From Zoroaster sp. YZ-2022 (taxonomy: Eukaryota > Echinodermata > Asteroidea > Forcipulatida > Zoroasteridae): DNA of 64,000 nt. Positions 18,671-27,598 of this stretch are shown piece by piece. A program made the position numbers and the translations under genes. The stretch spans positions 36,991,357 through 37,055,356 of the forward strand of contig CM055816.1 in assembly GCA_029582265.1 (NCBI GenBank), written 5' to 3'. Each line of letters begins with the position of its first letter. Within the stretch, counting starts at the first letter, position 1. Below the pieces are notes generated by a model. It was not told the DNA's origin and did not search any database. It saw nothing but the letters and a program-made list of their open reading frames with translations.

Positions 18671-21600
18671 AATACAACGAAATATTTATCGAAATGGACA
18701 TTGGAAGAATTGCAAGTTTTTGCGTTTATCAACTCTATAATTCTCGCGCGAAACAGTAATAAACGTTCTTATTACAACGCGGTTAAAAAGTATAGAAAAC
18801 AACAAAAACCAAGGCCATTGTACAAATTAAATTTAGTGGAATTGAAAAGGCGCATAGCTCTTGAAAATATTGAGCTACCGCTACACGGCTCTGGAGCGAA
18901 CGAGGGGTTGATTAAAAAAGACTACATTAACGCTATTAAAAGGTTTCTCGGTATAGAAACCAAGTTGAGATTTAACCCACCGATCAATGGTGGTAGTTAT
19001 TTACGCAAACATGTAATGAATGTTCCGTTGAATCACAGCAAAGAAAAAGATTTAAATGTTTTTTGGAGAGCTGTAACTCCAAAGATTATAGTCGAGCTAA
19101 AAAAGGACCTAAAAGATTTTAAAGCGTTAAAGTTTATGATAATTATACGAATTAAATTACATAAAGAAAAATTGACCGACGCGGATGATTTTGTTACACC
19201 GAGTTTTCGTAATAAGCAAGTTGCTTTATTGAATATAAACAATATCGAAAATGAACTCGATACGATAATTTCGAAAATTCAAGAAGCTTTAGAAAAATAC
19301 ACTCGAGAGGGTAGTGGATGGATAGTAGATCGTATCGAAGAAATGAATCTAATAATCGCAAAATATCAACCTCTGAAAGGTGGTAGTTGGATAGATCTGT
19401 GTGATTATATTAAAAATAAACAAGCGTGCATCAACGTAAAAAACAAAGACGATGATTGTTTGCGATGGGCATTGCGTAGCGCTCTTTTTCCTGCGAGCGA
19501 TCACGTTTATAGAACGAGCAAGTACCCAATAGATGATGGTTTAAATTTTAACAACATTGACGAGCCAACTCCGATTAATCAAATTAAACGAGTAGAAAAA
19601 CAAAACGATATAGCTATAAACGTTTTTGGTTGTGAGTCAAACGTGATAATGGTTTATCAAATTAGCGATCAACCCGCGAAACTAGATCGCATAAATTTAC
19701 TATTGATTCATAAAGAAGAAGAAGAAGGAACTAGATCTCACTACGTTTGGATTAAAGACGTGAATAGATTACTTTACGATCAAACGAACCATCACAACCG
19801 TAAACATTTTTGTTTGAGATGTATGCAAGGTTTTTCGACAGAAGCGTATCTCGAAAACCACATAAAAATGTGTAAGGGAATAAACGGCAGACCGTCGACT
19901 ATCGAAATGCCCGAAAAAGGTATAAACGATACGTTAAAGTTTAAAAACTTTTATAAAAAGATGAAAGTTTCATTTGTAATATACGCCGACTTTGAAAGTA
20001 TTATTAAAAAGATCGACGATGTAAACTCTACTAATACTACAAAACTACAAGAACACGTCGTTTGCGGTTATTCGTACATCGTTGTTTGTTGCGATGGTAC
20101 AAGTAGCTCTCCCGTTACGTATAGGGGAGAAGACGCATCTAAACATTTTTTAAATGAATTACAGAAAGAAGAAGAAAAGATTAATACGATATTTAAAAAC
20201 CCTAAAAAATTAAACATGACTAAAAAAAATAAGCAAGATTACAAGAACGCTAGCGAGTGTTGGATATGCGAAAAGAAGTTTTTTAATGACCCCGAAGGCA
20301 AGCATACTCGAGTTAGAGATCATTGTCACATTACCGGAAAGTATCGAGGCGCTGCTCATAATAAATGTAATTTTCAACTCAGTTTAAAACCAAAAAAAAC
20401 TTTTATTCCAGTCGTATTTCATAATTTGCGAGGTTACGACTCTCATCTCATTATGCAGACCGCCGGTCTCATCGAGGGAAATCTAACGTGTATTCCAAAC
20501 AATATCGAAAAGTATATTTCTTTTAGTATTAATCAACTACGATTTATAGACAACTCAATTTTACTAGCTTCGTTGGACAAACTCGTAAAATCAAACGATT
20601 CTTTTCCAATTACGAGCAAGTTTGAACCAAATGTAGAAAAATTCAATCTCATTAAAAGCAAGGGCATTTATCCTTACGAGTACATGGACTCTTTCGAGCG
20701 TTTCAAAGAAACGCAACTTCCTTTGCAAGCGTCTTTTTACAGTAGTCTAAACTGTCAACACATTACGAAACAACAATACGAGCACGCTAAAAACGTTTAC
20801 AACAAGTTTGATTGTAAAAACTTGGGTGATTATCACGATTTGTACGTGCGTACCGATACTTGCTTGTTGGCGGACGTATTTGAAAACTTTCGTAATACTT
20901 GTTTAAAACACTACGGTTTAGATCCTACACATTATTATACGAGTCCGGGTTTAAGTTGGGACGCTTGTTTGAAACATAATAAACAAAAGCTAGATTTGTT
21001 TATCGATGTTGACATGCATTTGTTTATAGAAAAGGGTACGCGAGGAGGAACGTGCATGGCGAGTAAACGATACGCGAAAGCAAATAATGTATATTTAGAC
21101 GACTACGATAAATCTAAATCATCGAGCTATCTTGTTTATTTGGACGCTAATAATTTATACGGCTATGCCATGAGTCAACCTTTACCGACCGGTAATTTTA
21201 AATGGTTATCGGGTAAACAAATTGACAGACTCGAGAACCAAGGATTTAAAAAAAATAAAGGATACATTTTAGAGGTCGATTTAGAATATCCCAAAGAATT
21301 ACACGATTCTCACAACGCATTTCCACTCGCGCCAGAGTCGTTGATAGTACCGAAAGAATGGATGAGCGACTATCAAAAGAATTTACTAAAAGATAAACCA
21401 GCTCCAAACGTTACTAAACTGGTTCCAAATTTATACAACAAGAAAAACTACGTGCTTCATTATCGTAATTTACTATTGTATTTACAACTCGGTATGAAGC
21501 TGACTAAAATTCACAAAGTTTTAGAATTTGATGAATCATGTTGGATGAAATCGTACATTGATTTAAATACGCGATTAAGAAAAGATGCGACGAGTGATTT

Positions 21601-22414
21601 TGAAAAAGATTTGTACAAACTGATGAACAATTCGGTTTTTGGAAAGACGATGGAAAATGTACGAAATCGCGTTAACGTAAATTTAAAACGATTAAACGAT
21701 GAAAAAGCGGAAAATCAAATTCGTTCACTCATTGCGAAACCACATTTCGCAGAGGCTAGGATTTTCGATAACGATCTAGTAGCGATTCACATGCACAAAA
21801 CAAAACTCGTACTCAACCGCCCGATTTACGTAGGAATGAGTATACTAGATTTATCCAAGGTTTACATGTACGAGTTTTATTACAATCATTTAAAAAGCAA
21901 GTATAAAAATAATTGCGAGTTGATTTACACGGATACAGATAGCTTATTATTGGAAATTAAAACGAAAAATGTTTACAAAGATATGAAAAAAGACAAGCGT
22001 TTATACGATTTTAGTAATTACGACTCGAGTCATTTTCTGTTTTCTGAAGAAAACAAAAAAGTGATCGGTAAAATGAAAGACGAGTGTGCGAAAACTGTAA
22101 TTTCTGAAGTTGTTGCATTAAGACCCAAAATGTATTCGATACTTACTTCAGACAAAGCTGAAATAAGAAAAGCTAAAGGAGTTAAAAGACAAGTTTTAGA
22201 ACAAGATATCCAACACGAGCGATATAAACAAGTTTTATCGTTTAAAAAAACTCTACATCACCCTATGAATTTTATTAGGCACGTAAACCATAGACTATAT
22301 ACAACTCGAATAAATAAAATATCACTATCTCCTCTAGATACAAAGAGACACATTTTAGAAAACGGAATACACACTCTTGCTTACGGTCATCAATCTCTGA
22401 TTAACGACGAATGA
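18668..22414 (+). CDS. Protein-primed family B DNA polymerase of the Polinton
   Basis: 1248 residues, intact; replicates the element from its termini. The N-terminal region carries a C-x-x-W-A block (C264...H279) seen in related Polinton polymerases, then a C2H2-like zinc finger (C382, C385, H398, C402). The 3'-5' exonuclease follows: Exo I YADFES (D441, E443), Exo II NLRGYDSHL (N586, D591) and Exo III around YVRTDTCLLAD (D730, D736). Between Exo I and II is an HNH-like zinc module (C531, C534, then RDHCHITGKYRG and HNKC to C567). Polymerase motifs: A DANNLYGYAM (826-835), B KLMNNSVFGK (984-993), C YTDTDS (1087-1092). Length and motif order fit Polinton/adintovirus PolB. The start codon is inside the TIR, next to the shared promoter. 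The 3' end overlaps the convergent integrase by 14 bp. Confidence 0.93.
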   Translation: MNTTKYLSKWTLEELQVFAFINSIILARNSNKRSYYNAVKKYRKQQKPRPLYKLNLVELKRRIALENIELPLHGSGANEGLIKKDYINAIKRFLGIETKLRFNPPINGGSYLRKHVMNVPLNHSKEKDLNVFWRAVTPKIIVELKKDLKDFKALKFMIIIRIKLHKEKLTDADDFVTPSFRNKQVALLNINNIENELDTIISKIQEALEKYTREGSGWIVDRIEEMNLIIAKYQPLKGGSWIDLCDYIKNKQACINVKNKDDDCLRWALRSALFPASDHVYRTSKYPIDDGLNFNNIDEPTPINQIKRVEKQNDIAINVFGCESNVIMVYQISDQPAKLDRINLLLIHKEEEEGTRSHYVWIKDVNRLLYDQTNHHNRKHFCLRCMQGFSTEAYLENHIKMCKGINGRPSTIEMPEKGINDTLKFKNFYKKMKVSFVIYADFESIIKKIDDVNSTNTTKLQEHVVCGYSYIVVCCDGTSSSPVTYRGEDASKHFLNELQKEEEKINTIFKNPKKLNMTKKNKQDYKNASECWICEKKFFNDPEGKHTRVRDHCHITGKYRGAAHNKCNFQLSLKPKKTFIPVVFHNLRGYDSHLIMQTAGLIEGNLTCIPNNIEKYISFSINQLRFIDNSILLASLDKLVKSNDSFPITSKFEPNVEKFNLIKSKGIYPYEYMDSFERFKETQLPLQASFYSSLNCQHITKQQYEHAKNVYNKFDCKNLGDYHDLYVRTDTCLLADVFENFRNTCLKHYGLDPTHYYTSPGLSWDACLKHNKQKLDLFIDVDMHLFIEKGTRGGTCMASKRYAKANNVYLDDYDKSKSSSYLVYLDANNLYGYAMSQPLPTGNFKWLSGKQIDRLENQGFKKNKGYILEVDLEYPKELHDSHNAFPLAPESLIVPKEWMSDYQKNLLKDKPAPNVTKLVPNLYNKKNYVLHYRNLLLYLQLGMKLTKIHKVLEFDESCWMKSYIDLNTRLRKDATSDFEKDLYKLMNNSVFGKTMENVRNRVNVNLKRLNDEKAENQIRSLIAKPHFAEARIFDNDLVAIHMHKTKLVLNRPIYVGMSILDLSKVYMYEFYYNHLKSKYKNNCELIYTDTDSLLLEIKTKNVYKDMKKDKRLYDFSNYDSSHFLFSEENKKVIGKMKDECAKTVISEVVALRPKMYSILTSDKAEIRKAKGVKRQVLEQDIQHERYKQVLSFKKTLHHPMNFIRHVNHRLYTTRINKISLSPLDTKRHILENGIHTLAYGHQSLINDE

Positions 22415-23401
22415 TCGGGGGATTCATTGTATCTCTAGGAATAATTTGTATTTCTTCTCTTACAAAACTACGTGCGGGGCCTCCTTCTACATAATACAAT
22501 ATGGGTTGATTCGCAGCTTTCATCGTTTTAGATATTCTATAAATTTTTAAACTCCATATAGGATCTGTCGCTCTACGTCTCGTATCTTTTTCAGCTTCAC
22601 CGGGCGCGTATAAATACCGAACTAGCGAGTTTAATGGAATTCTTTTTTCGTTCTTTACAATGGCTGGTGAGGCTGGATTTTGCTCAACGCTACTTTTCTT
22701 AATAGCGTCTTTTGGTTTCAAGTTAATCAGTCGCGTTGTCTCGTTGTTTAACGCTTTTACAACAGCCGGTAATCTTTTAACCCATTCTCTATTTCTCGTA
22801 TCGGTAACAATTTCTTGACCGTATTGATGCGAAAATAATCTTTCGCTCAAAGTTCTATTAAATCTCTCAACGACACCCTGAGCTCTGTGATTTCCAACCT
22901 CTCCTCGCTGAATTTTTACATTATGCTCACTCATCAAAGCATTAACGCTGCTCATGAATTCTTTTCCGGGGTCGACTTTTATAATTTTAGGCCAAACCAA
23001 CGGCGATCGTTTATAAATTTTTTCAAAAGCATCGCTTACTCGCGCGGCTGTTTTATCGATTAAAGGTTGCGCTTCTTTATATCTGCTGGCTTCGTCTACG
23101 ACCGTTAACGCGTACTTGTACGTAATTCTACCGACTTTGTCGTGCGGAAGAAACAACAAGTCTGCTTGATGTAACAACAAGTCTGCTTGTTTGGTTTTTC
23201 AAGCGTACTATTTGATGAGGTCGGTCTCGGAATATATTTAGGATAGGGTAAATAAATTTGCCACAGCGCTTGCTTTTTTATCCATTGTCGAACGAGTTTT
23301 ACATTTACTTTCGTTTCTTTAGCCAGCTTGCTGATTGCGGATTGACCTTTGTAGTATCCTCTCGGACTATAATAAGCGTTGGATAGTTTTCGTTCATCCA
23401 T
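22401..23401 (-). pseudogene. Retroviral-type integrase (rve) of the Polinton, frameshifted
   Basis: Two frames make up the gene. The N-terminal part (ATG at 23,401, to about 23,195) has a helix-turn-helix-like segment (SAISKLAKETKVNVKLVRQWIKK). The catalytic core and C-terminal SH3-like domain are in the second frame (to 22,401). The DDE residues are visible: Asp in HQADLLFL, Asp in KVDPGKEF and Glu in GVVERFNRTL. A 21-bp direct duplication (17 bases repeated at 23,152-23,168 and 23,173-23,189) sits exactly at the frame change, and the core frame has a stop at 23,199-23,201. The enzyme would insert the linear element into host DNA. This copy is broken unless the duplication is an assembly error. 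It is convergent with PolB. Confidence 0.85.
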
Positions 23402-23433
23402 TTAATATTTATACATTATATATTTAATACGAT

Positions 23434-23682
23434 TTATTCGGTGGGCATGAGCGAATTTGGTAAAATTCCTTGTTTAACTAACCACATTTGCGTCGCACCG
23501 CTTAATCCAATCGTCGCGGTTAGTTTTAACCCGTCTTTTATATCCAATTTTCCTAAATCGGCTGGTTTCATTTTAAATATTTTTTCACCGAGCATGCTGT
23601 ATAAAATTACTAAAAGAGTCATAACTGAGCTGTGATAAATTGTATCGGCGATCGTTTTCGTATTTATAGGCATTGAAGACAT
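23434..23682 (-). CDS. Small Polinton membrane protein
   Basis: 82 residues with a hydrophobic segment at about residues 18-33 (HSSVMTLLVILYSML) and a weaker one at about 55-70 (ATIGLSGATQMWLV). No enzyme motif. It follows the 140-residue protein on the same strand with a 32-bp gap, so the two may be co-transcribed. Function unknown; a virion membrane or packaging accessory role is only a guess from position. Confidence 0.6.
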   Translation of the reverse strand: MSSMPINTKTIADTIYHSSVMTLLVILYSMLGEKIFKMKPADLGKLDIKDGLKLTATIGLSGATQMWLVKQGILPNSLMPTE

Positions 23683-23714
23683 GTTTATAATCGTTAAATA
23701 TAAAAAAAAACTTT

Positions 23715-24137
23715 TTATTCCATTTCAAAAACACCGAGTTTCTCTGGTGGTGAAACGCTAGCGAGTTTAACGCTAGCGAGTTTAACGGGTTCGTTTTTAA
23801 ATGTTGGTTCCGAGTTGCTTCTAAACAAGAAATAAGCTCCAATAGCTAAACCAATAGCTATATAGAAAGCGGTAGCTGAGTAATTCGTTTCATTGCTCAT
23901 CGAGTTGTTTTCTTTATAACCTTCGCTATCGCGAGACGTTTTAACGCTTTTCGCGGGTTTAGCGAGTTGTAGTTTTTTATATCTATTAAGTTCGGCTAGT
24001 TTTTTTCCAGCTGCAACTCTGTTTGGTTTTTTTTGTTTAGTCGCTGGTTGCGTCACTGTCTTTGGCGTTGGTTCCGGTTGCGTAATCTCCTTTTGCACAG
24101 TCGTTTGCTCGTTGGTCTCCATCGCTTTTATTATCAA
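23715..24137 (-). CDS. Basic single-span membrane protein of the Polinton
   Basis: 140 residues. The N-terminus is Thr/Pro/Gln-rich, followed by a Lys-rich block containing RVAAGKKLAELNRYKK, a pattern I associate with a small conserved protein of Polintons. A transmembrane segment follows at about residues 89-106 (ATAFYIAIGLAIGAYFLF). A short repeat, KLASVKLASV, lies after the membrane segment. The first ATG overlaps the end of the upstream gene by about 100 bp, so translation may begin at the later Met (METNEQ). Function unknown; a basic region plus membrane anchor would suit a DNA-membrane link. Confidence 0.6.
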   Translation of the reverse strand: MIIKAMETNEQTTVQKEITQPEPTPKTVTQPATKQKKPNRVAAGKKLAELNRYKKLQLAKPAKSVKTSRDSEGYKENNSMSNETNYSATAFYIAIGLAIGAYFLFRSNSEPTFKNEPVKLASVKLASVSPPEKLGVFEME

Positions 24138-24666
24138 TTGAAGATAATGTTTCTTCTTTTCTTTTTAAATGTTTTGCCGTAATCAGCGAAACGCTGATCG
24201 GAGCGAGAAACATACCGTACTTGTAGTATATTTCACACAACACTGTATTAAGCATGCTATTAATGAACGGATCTTTTTCTAAATCTGAAATTAATTTACC
24301 TTCATCATCAATTTGAAATTTATGACCGTACAAATCAATACGATTTAAACTAAGCCCCAATAGTTTAGCGTATAGCGTTATAATGGTGCTACCTAAAGAC
24401 TGAGTAATATCGCGACCTAATTTAGTTTCGTATTGCGCGTGTAATACTTCTCGCTCTTGCTCGCTCAAAGCTTCAATATCACCAACGCTTAGTTCTTTAC
24501 CGAAAAACTTTTTAGAGTCTCCTCCTATTACGACCGATAAAAGACGTAATTTTTTTTTTTTCAATAATAAGCTATCATCGTTGACGCTAACGTTGTCAAC
24601 GAGTGGCGTCTGTATATCTTCGTTTAATATTTTATGTACATCTTCCATTATATGTACTTCTTCCAT
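24037..24666 (-). CDS. Polinton protein of unknown function, 209 residues
   Basis: No recognised domain. The centre (about residues 45-165) looks globular and alpha-helical, with an acidic/Glu-rich helix (VGDIEALSEQEREVLHAQY) and a hydrophobic stretch near residue 145 (YYKYGMFLAPISVSLI). The C-terminus is Asp/Ser-rich and probably disordered. It overlaps its neighbours at both ends (19 and 101 bp), which suggests one polycistronic or tightly packed transcription unit with the ATPase and capsid genes. Confidence 0.6.
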   Translation of the reverse strand: MEEVHIMEDVHKILNEDIQTPLVDNVSVNDDSLLLKKKKLRLLSVVIGGDSKKFFGKELSVGDIEALSEQEREVLHAQYETKLGRDITQSLGSTIITLYAKLLGLSLNRIDLYGHKFQIDDEGKLISDLEKDPFINSMLNTVLCEIYYKYGMFLAPISVSLITAKHLKRKEETLSSIDNKSDGDQRANDCAKGDYATGTNAKDSDATSD

Positions 24667-24959
24667 TTATTATATGTACTTGAAGAATAATCGATTAAAT
24701 TTATTAAAAAATATAAGAACCAATAATTAGTTTTAGATAACCCATCGACGTTTAAAAGCTCGTTAAGATTTAACATTAGATCTTTTACTCGTTCAGTATC
24801 TATACTATTAAATATACCTTTTACTTTTTCAGTATTATCGTTTAATACTTGTACTAATTCTTGTCTTTCTTTCGCGGTATTTACGAGTTGGTTAAGATTA
24901 TATATAAAATCATTTACTCGTTCAACGGATATATTCGTAAATACTCGTTCAGCATTCAT
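24648..24959 (-). CDS. Small repeat-containing Polinton protein
   Basis: 103 residues made of an internal repeat of about 42 residues: VERVNDFIYNLNQLVN and TERVKDLMLNLNELLN are the matching cores, also visible at DNA level. The C-terminus is aromatic and hydrophobic (NYWFLYFLINLIDY). No family recognised. It lies downstream of the ATPase, separated by the TAATTACCC minisatellite, and overlaps the following gene by 19 bp. Confidence 0.55.
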   Translation of the reverse strand: MNAERVFTNISVERVNDFIYNLNQLVNTAKERQELVQVLNDNTEKVKGIFNSIDTERVKDLMLNLNELLNVDGLSKTNYWFLYFLINLIDYSSSTYNKWKKYI

Positions 24960-24984
24960 ATTTATAAATATGCTTTATAATATT

Positions 24985-25137
24985 TATTTAATTACCCTTA
25001 ACCTATGAGTAACCTAGGGGTAATTACCCTTAACCTATGAGTAACCTATGAGTAATTACCCTTAACCTATGAGTAACCTATGAGTAACCTAGGGGTAATT
25101 ACCCTTAACCTATGAGTAACCTAGGGGTAATTACCCT
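24985..25137. repeat. Minisatellite in the Polinton late region
   Basis: Units of TAATTACCCTTAACC and TATGAGTAACC or TAGGGG alternate over about 150 bp with almost no divergence. TAACCTA and TACCCTTAACC words recur throughout. It sits between the ATPase stop and the next minus-strand start and is non-coding. Confidence 0.85.
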
Positions 25138-25144
25138 CAATAGA

Positions 25145-25810
25145 CTAGTCACGTATTTCCCAACTGGTAGGCTGATCCGTTTTTAAAATTAATTTACGAC
25201 GTTTAACTCTTTTTAATTTTTCATGAATTTCCATTCTCAACTCACGAGTTGGTACAACATCATTTTCTCTAAGACAATTCTCGTACGAGTCTCTATCTTT
25301 ACAATAAAATAAACATATCCATTTTAGTTGTTCTCTAAAATCTTTCAATACGCTATTATATTTTTGCGAAAGAATCCAACAGCTGTGTCGTATATGCCTA
25401 CCGCTAAAAGCTAATTGAGTAATCATACATTTATTATTCTCGTCGTATTTTTTATAATGCAACTGTTTATTCGCGCTGCAATCGTCTATAATAAACAACG
25501 TTTCTTCCGATTTGAAAGCGTCGCTATAAATTTCTATAGCTCTATTCAGCGATATGTCGTTTAAATCGCTAACGTGTACGTTATCGTCGTTTAGAACCCA
25601 TTTTCTATTTTTGTACGCATCATTGTTGAAAATGGTAGGGCATAATATAACGATATTTTCAAAATATTTAAAATATTCATTTTGTAATAAATTTAAAACA
25701 AATTCAGTTTTTCCGCATCCCGTTTGTCCGCAAATTAACGCGGCGTGTGGATATTTAGGTAACATTTTCTTTTTAATATTAAACGTTTTTTTAATAATCG
25801 ACCGATTCAA
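25145..25810 (-). CDS. FtsK/HerA-type genome-packaging ATPase
   Basis: 221 residues. Walker A is GQTGCGKT (28-35), Walker B is LFIIDD (105-110), and a sensor-like segment follows with SGRHIRHS and SQKYN (about 136-152). Size and motif spacing fit the A32-like packaging ATPases shared by Polintons, adintoviruses and nucleocytoplasmic large DNA viruses, which pump DNA into the capsid. The start overlaps the end of the capsid-protein gene by 20 bp, so the two are probably expressed together. Intact. Confidence 0.9.
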   Translation of the reverse strand: MNRSIIKKTFNIKKKMLPKYPHAALICGQTGCGKTEFVLNLLQNEYFKYFENIVILCPTIFNNDAYKNRKWVLNDDNVHVSDLNDISLNRAIEIYSDAFKSEETLFIIDDCSANKQLHYKKYDENNKCMITQLAFSGRHIRHSCWILSQKYNSVLKDFREQLKWICLFYCKDRDSYENCLRENDVVPTRELRMEIHEKLKRVKRRKLILKTDQPTSWEIRD

Positions 25811-27068
25811 AACGTGAGTTTCTTATGTTTAGTTGCGCGTCCATGATAATAAAAGTATACATGTTTAGTTCACCCGCAGATTCACCCTCTTTTTCAATTT
25901 GAATAGTTATTCCTTCGGATAAGTTTTGTACTCGTCTTCCGCTTCCGTGTAATACATTGTCGGTGCTCGTTCTTAAATCTAAAAATAAACCGTATCGATT
26001 AAGTAAATAATTCGCTATTTTAACGTTTGATAAATTTAGAGCTTGTACGACTTGTATAGCGTGTTGCTGGTTGGAATCACCGAAATATTTTGAAATCTCT
26101 TCCCATTGTTGATATCTTTTCATTCCGTGCGCGTAGAGTTGATTGGGAACGCCTTCTATCGTAATACCAACTTTTGTTATTTTCGGATTATAAAACTTGT
26201 TGCTTTCTTTCACGTTGGGTTCTTTGAATAGAAACAATATTCCTTTCATACTTTTTGCTGGAGTATTTAAATTTATATTCCACATTGTATCTTTTTTGTT
26301 GTACTGAGTCACGCTCTGTCTCAGTACGCGATCAAACAATATACTCGTTCTATCGCTGTATTGATTTTTAATTATTCTAGCGAGTTCCGGCATATGAACA
26401 ACCTCAAATTCTAAAGAAATTCCACTTATAACATATTTAGCGTTGTCATCGGTGCTTTTGATCACATTTTCAAATTTATTAAACACGAGTTCGTAAGTCA
26501 ATCGATCTCCTATACCCGACTGATAGTAAGGTTGATGATCGGTTAACAATTCAAAATCCAGCGGAATGCAATACCTATTTTTATACGCGTCTGCGATGGC
26601 TTTATCCGCTCCACCGTTGCCCGCGGGAACTTTATCGCTAGCGTCTATTCTCATTTTAGTTACGTTTTCAGTTTCGATTCCTTGATACACTAAATTTTCG
26701 CGCTGATCTTTGGTCAACCATTCGTCTTTGTAACAATTGAACACATCCGCATCGTCTAAACTAAATATTTCATTTCCTTCCATTTTAATGATTATGTGTT
26801 TTACGATAGCTCTACCGATGTTTTGCACCATCGTTCTATTTTCATCGTTTGAGCTAACGAGTTCAATGTTGAAAGCTAATCGCGTTGTATTCGGAACGAT
26901 GACGTCGTTCATTCCTAAATTTGGAAAACGAACCGACAACAATTGATTTTCGGTAATGGTACTCGGATTGTTTGTAATGACGACTTTTTGGCGCATTCCT
27001 TTAACACCTCGAGGTTCTCTTATTCTTCTCCATGGATCTAGCGTATCTCCGTACGTATTACTCGTCAT
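25791..27068 (-). CDS. Probable major capsid protein, double jelly-roll
   Basis: 425 residues, intact, rich in predicted beta structure with evenly spaced hydrophobic strands and no enzyme motif. Notable blocks are LLSVRFPNLGMNDVIVP near the N-terminus, GDRLTYELVF in the middle and YTFIIMDAQLNI at the C-terminus. It lies next to the packaging ATPase on the same strand, the usual place for the Polinton capsid gene, and looks like a protein repeatedly seen in invertebrate Polintons. The assignment as the double jelly-roll protein is inference from context and length. A single jelly-roll minor protein is less likely at this size. A structure prediction would settle it. Confidence 0.6.
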   Translation of the reverse strand: MTSNTYGDTLDPWRRIREPRGVKGMRQKVVITNNPSTITENQLLSVRFPNLGMNDVIVPNTTRLAFNIELVSSNDENRTMVQNIGRAIVKHIIIKMEGNEIFSLDDADVFNCYKDEWLTKDQRENLVYQGIETENVTKMRIDASDKVPAGNGGADKAIADAYKNRYCIPLDFELLTDHQPYYQSGIGDRLTYELVFNKFENVIKSTDDNAKYVISGISLEFEVVHMPELARIIKNQYSDRTSILFDRVLRQSVTQYNKKDTMWNINLNTPAKSMKGILFLFKEPNVKESNKFYNPKITKVGITIEGVPNQLYAHGMKRYQQWEEISKYFGDSNQQHAIQVVQALNLSNVKIANYLLNRYGLFLDLRTSTDNVLHGSGRRVQNLSEGITIQIEKEGESAGELNMYTFIIMDAQLNIRNSRFESVDY

Positions 27069-27146
27069 ATTTAACGTTAGTAAATATAATATAATCTGCG
27101 TAAAACTATATTTAACAACACATTTTTTAAATGTTTATATGTATAA
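27069..27146. promoter_or_regulatory. Divergent promoter region of the structural genes
   Basis: 78 bp between the capsid gene (-) and the 143-residue gene (+), almost purely AT (AAATATAATATAATC, ATGTTTATATGTATAAATG). It lacks the AAAGTGAGATAATGAAT motif of the arm genes, consistent with a separate, possibly late, expression class. Confidence 0.45.
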
Positions 27147-27578
27147 ATGGTGTCTGTAGCGATGATGGTTGGAGGCGCGGTAATTAACGCGTTAGCGTTT
27201 ACCGGATCGAATTTTTTATTTAGTAATTTACGTGGTAATGACGCGGAACAAGAACGCAAACGACACGATTTAGCGTTGGAACATCTTTCGAAAGCTAGAG
27301 ACGAATTTAGTAAAAATCGTTTAAAATATATAGATTATTTAAATGAGAAAATACAAAAAGAATCGGGCGCGATAAGAACGTTTAATAGTATCGACGAAGC
27401 GATGCAAGAATATTCGCGAGTAGCTAACGAAAGAATAAATTTGCCTCTCTATTTACGACAAGAACCGCGATTAGAAGATTTTTACGTTCCTAGCGAAGAT
27501 CAAAAAACGGGGGAAATGTTATTTATCATTATTGGTATGAGTGTAGTTGGTTACGCGAGTTATAAACTATTAAAATAA
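27147..27578 (+). CDS. Conserved Polinton protein with two hydrophobic ends
   Basis: 143 residues: an N-terminal hydrophobic, Gly/Ala-rich segment (VGGAVINALAFTGSNFLF), a charged coiled-coil (EQERKRHDLALEHLSKARDE), then LEDFYVPSEDQKTGEML and a C-terminal membrane span (FIIIGMSVVGYASYKLL). I recognise the overall pattern (GGAxxNALAFTGSN ... LxDFYxPSExQKxGELLF) as a protein that accompanies Polintons in cnidarians and other invertebrates. Its function is unknown. Divergent from the capsid gene. Confidence 0.65.
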   Translation: MVSVAMMVGGAVINALAFTGSNFLFSNLRGNDAEQERKRHDLALEHLSKARDEFSKNRLKYIDYLNEKIQKESGAIRTFNSIDEAMQEYSRVANERINLPLYLRQEPRLEDFYVPSEDQKTGEMLFIIIGMSVVGYASYKLLK

Positions 27579-27598
27579 AAGATGTAAAGTAATTGTAA

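Larger units (their letters stand above)
17743..18672. repeat. Left terminal inverted repeat of the Polinton
   Basis: The sequence matches the inverse of 33,826-34,811 up to and including the PolB start codon (ATG AATACA), after which the arms diverge. Inside it are a ~110-bp direct duplication (17,779-17,893 and 17,932-18,041), short AGATTAAACTTGAG tandem units (about 18,045-18,113), an inverted copy of the terminus at 18,231-18,257, and a PolB fragment. The TIR therefore carries promoter and start codon for the first gene of each arm. Confidence 0.85.
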
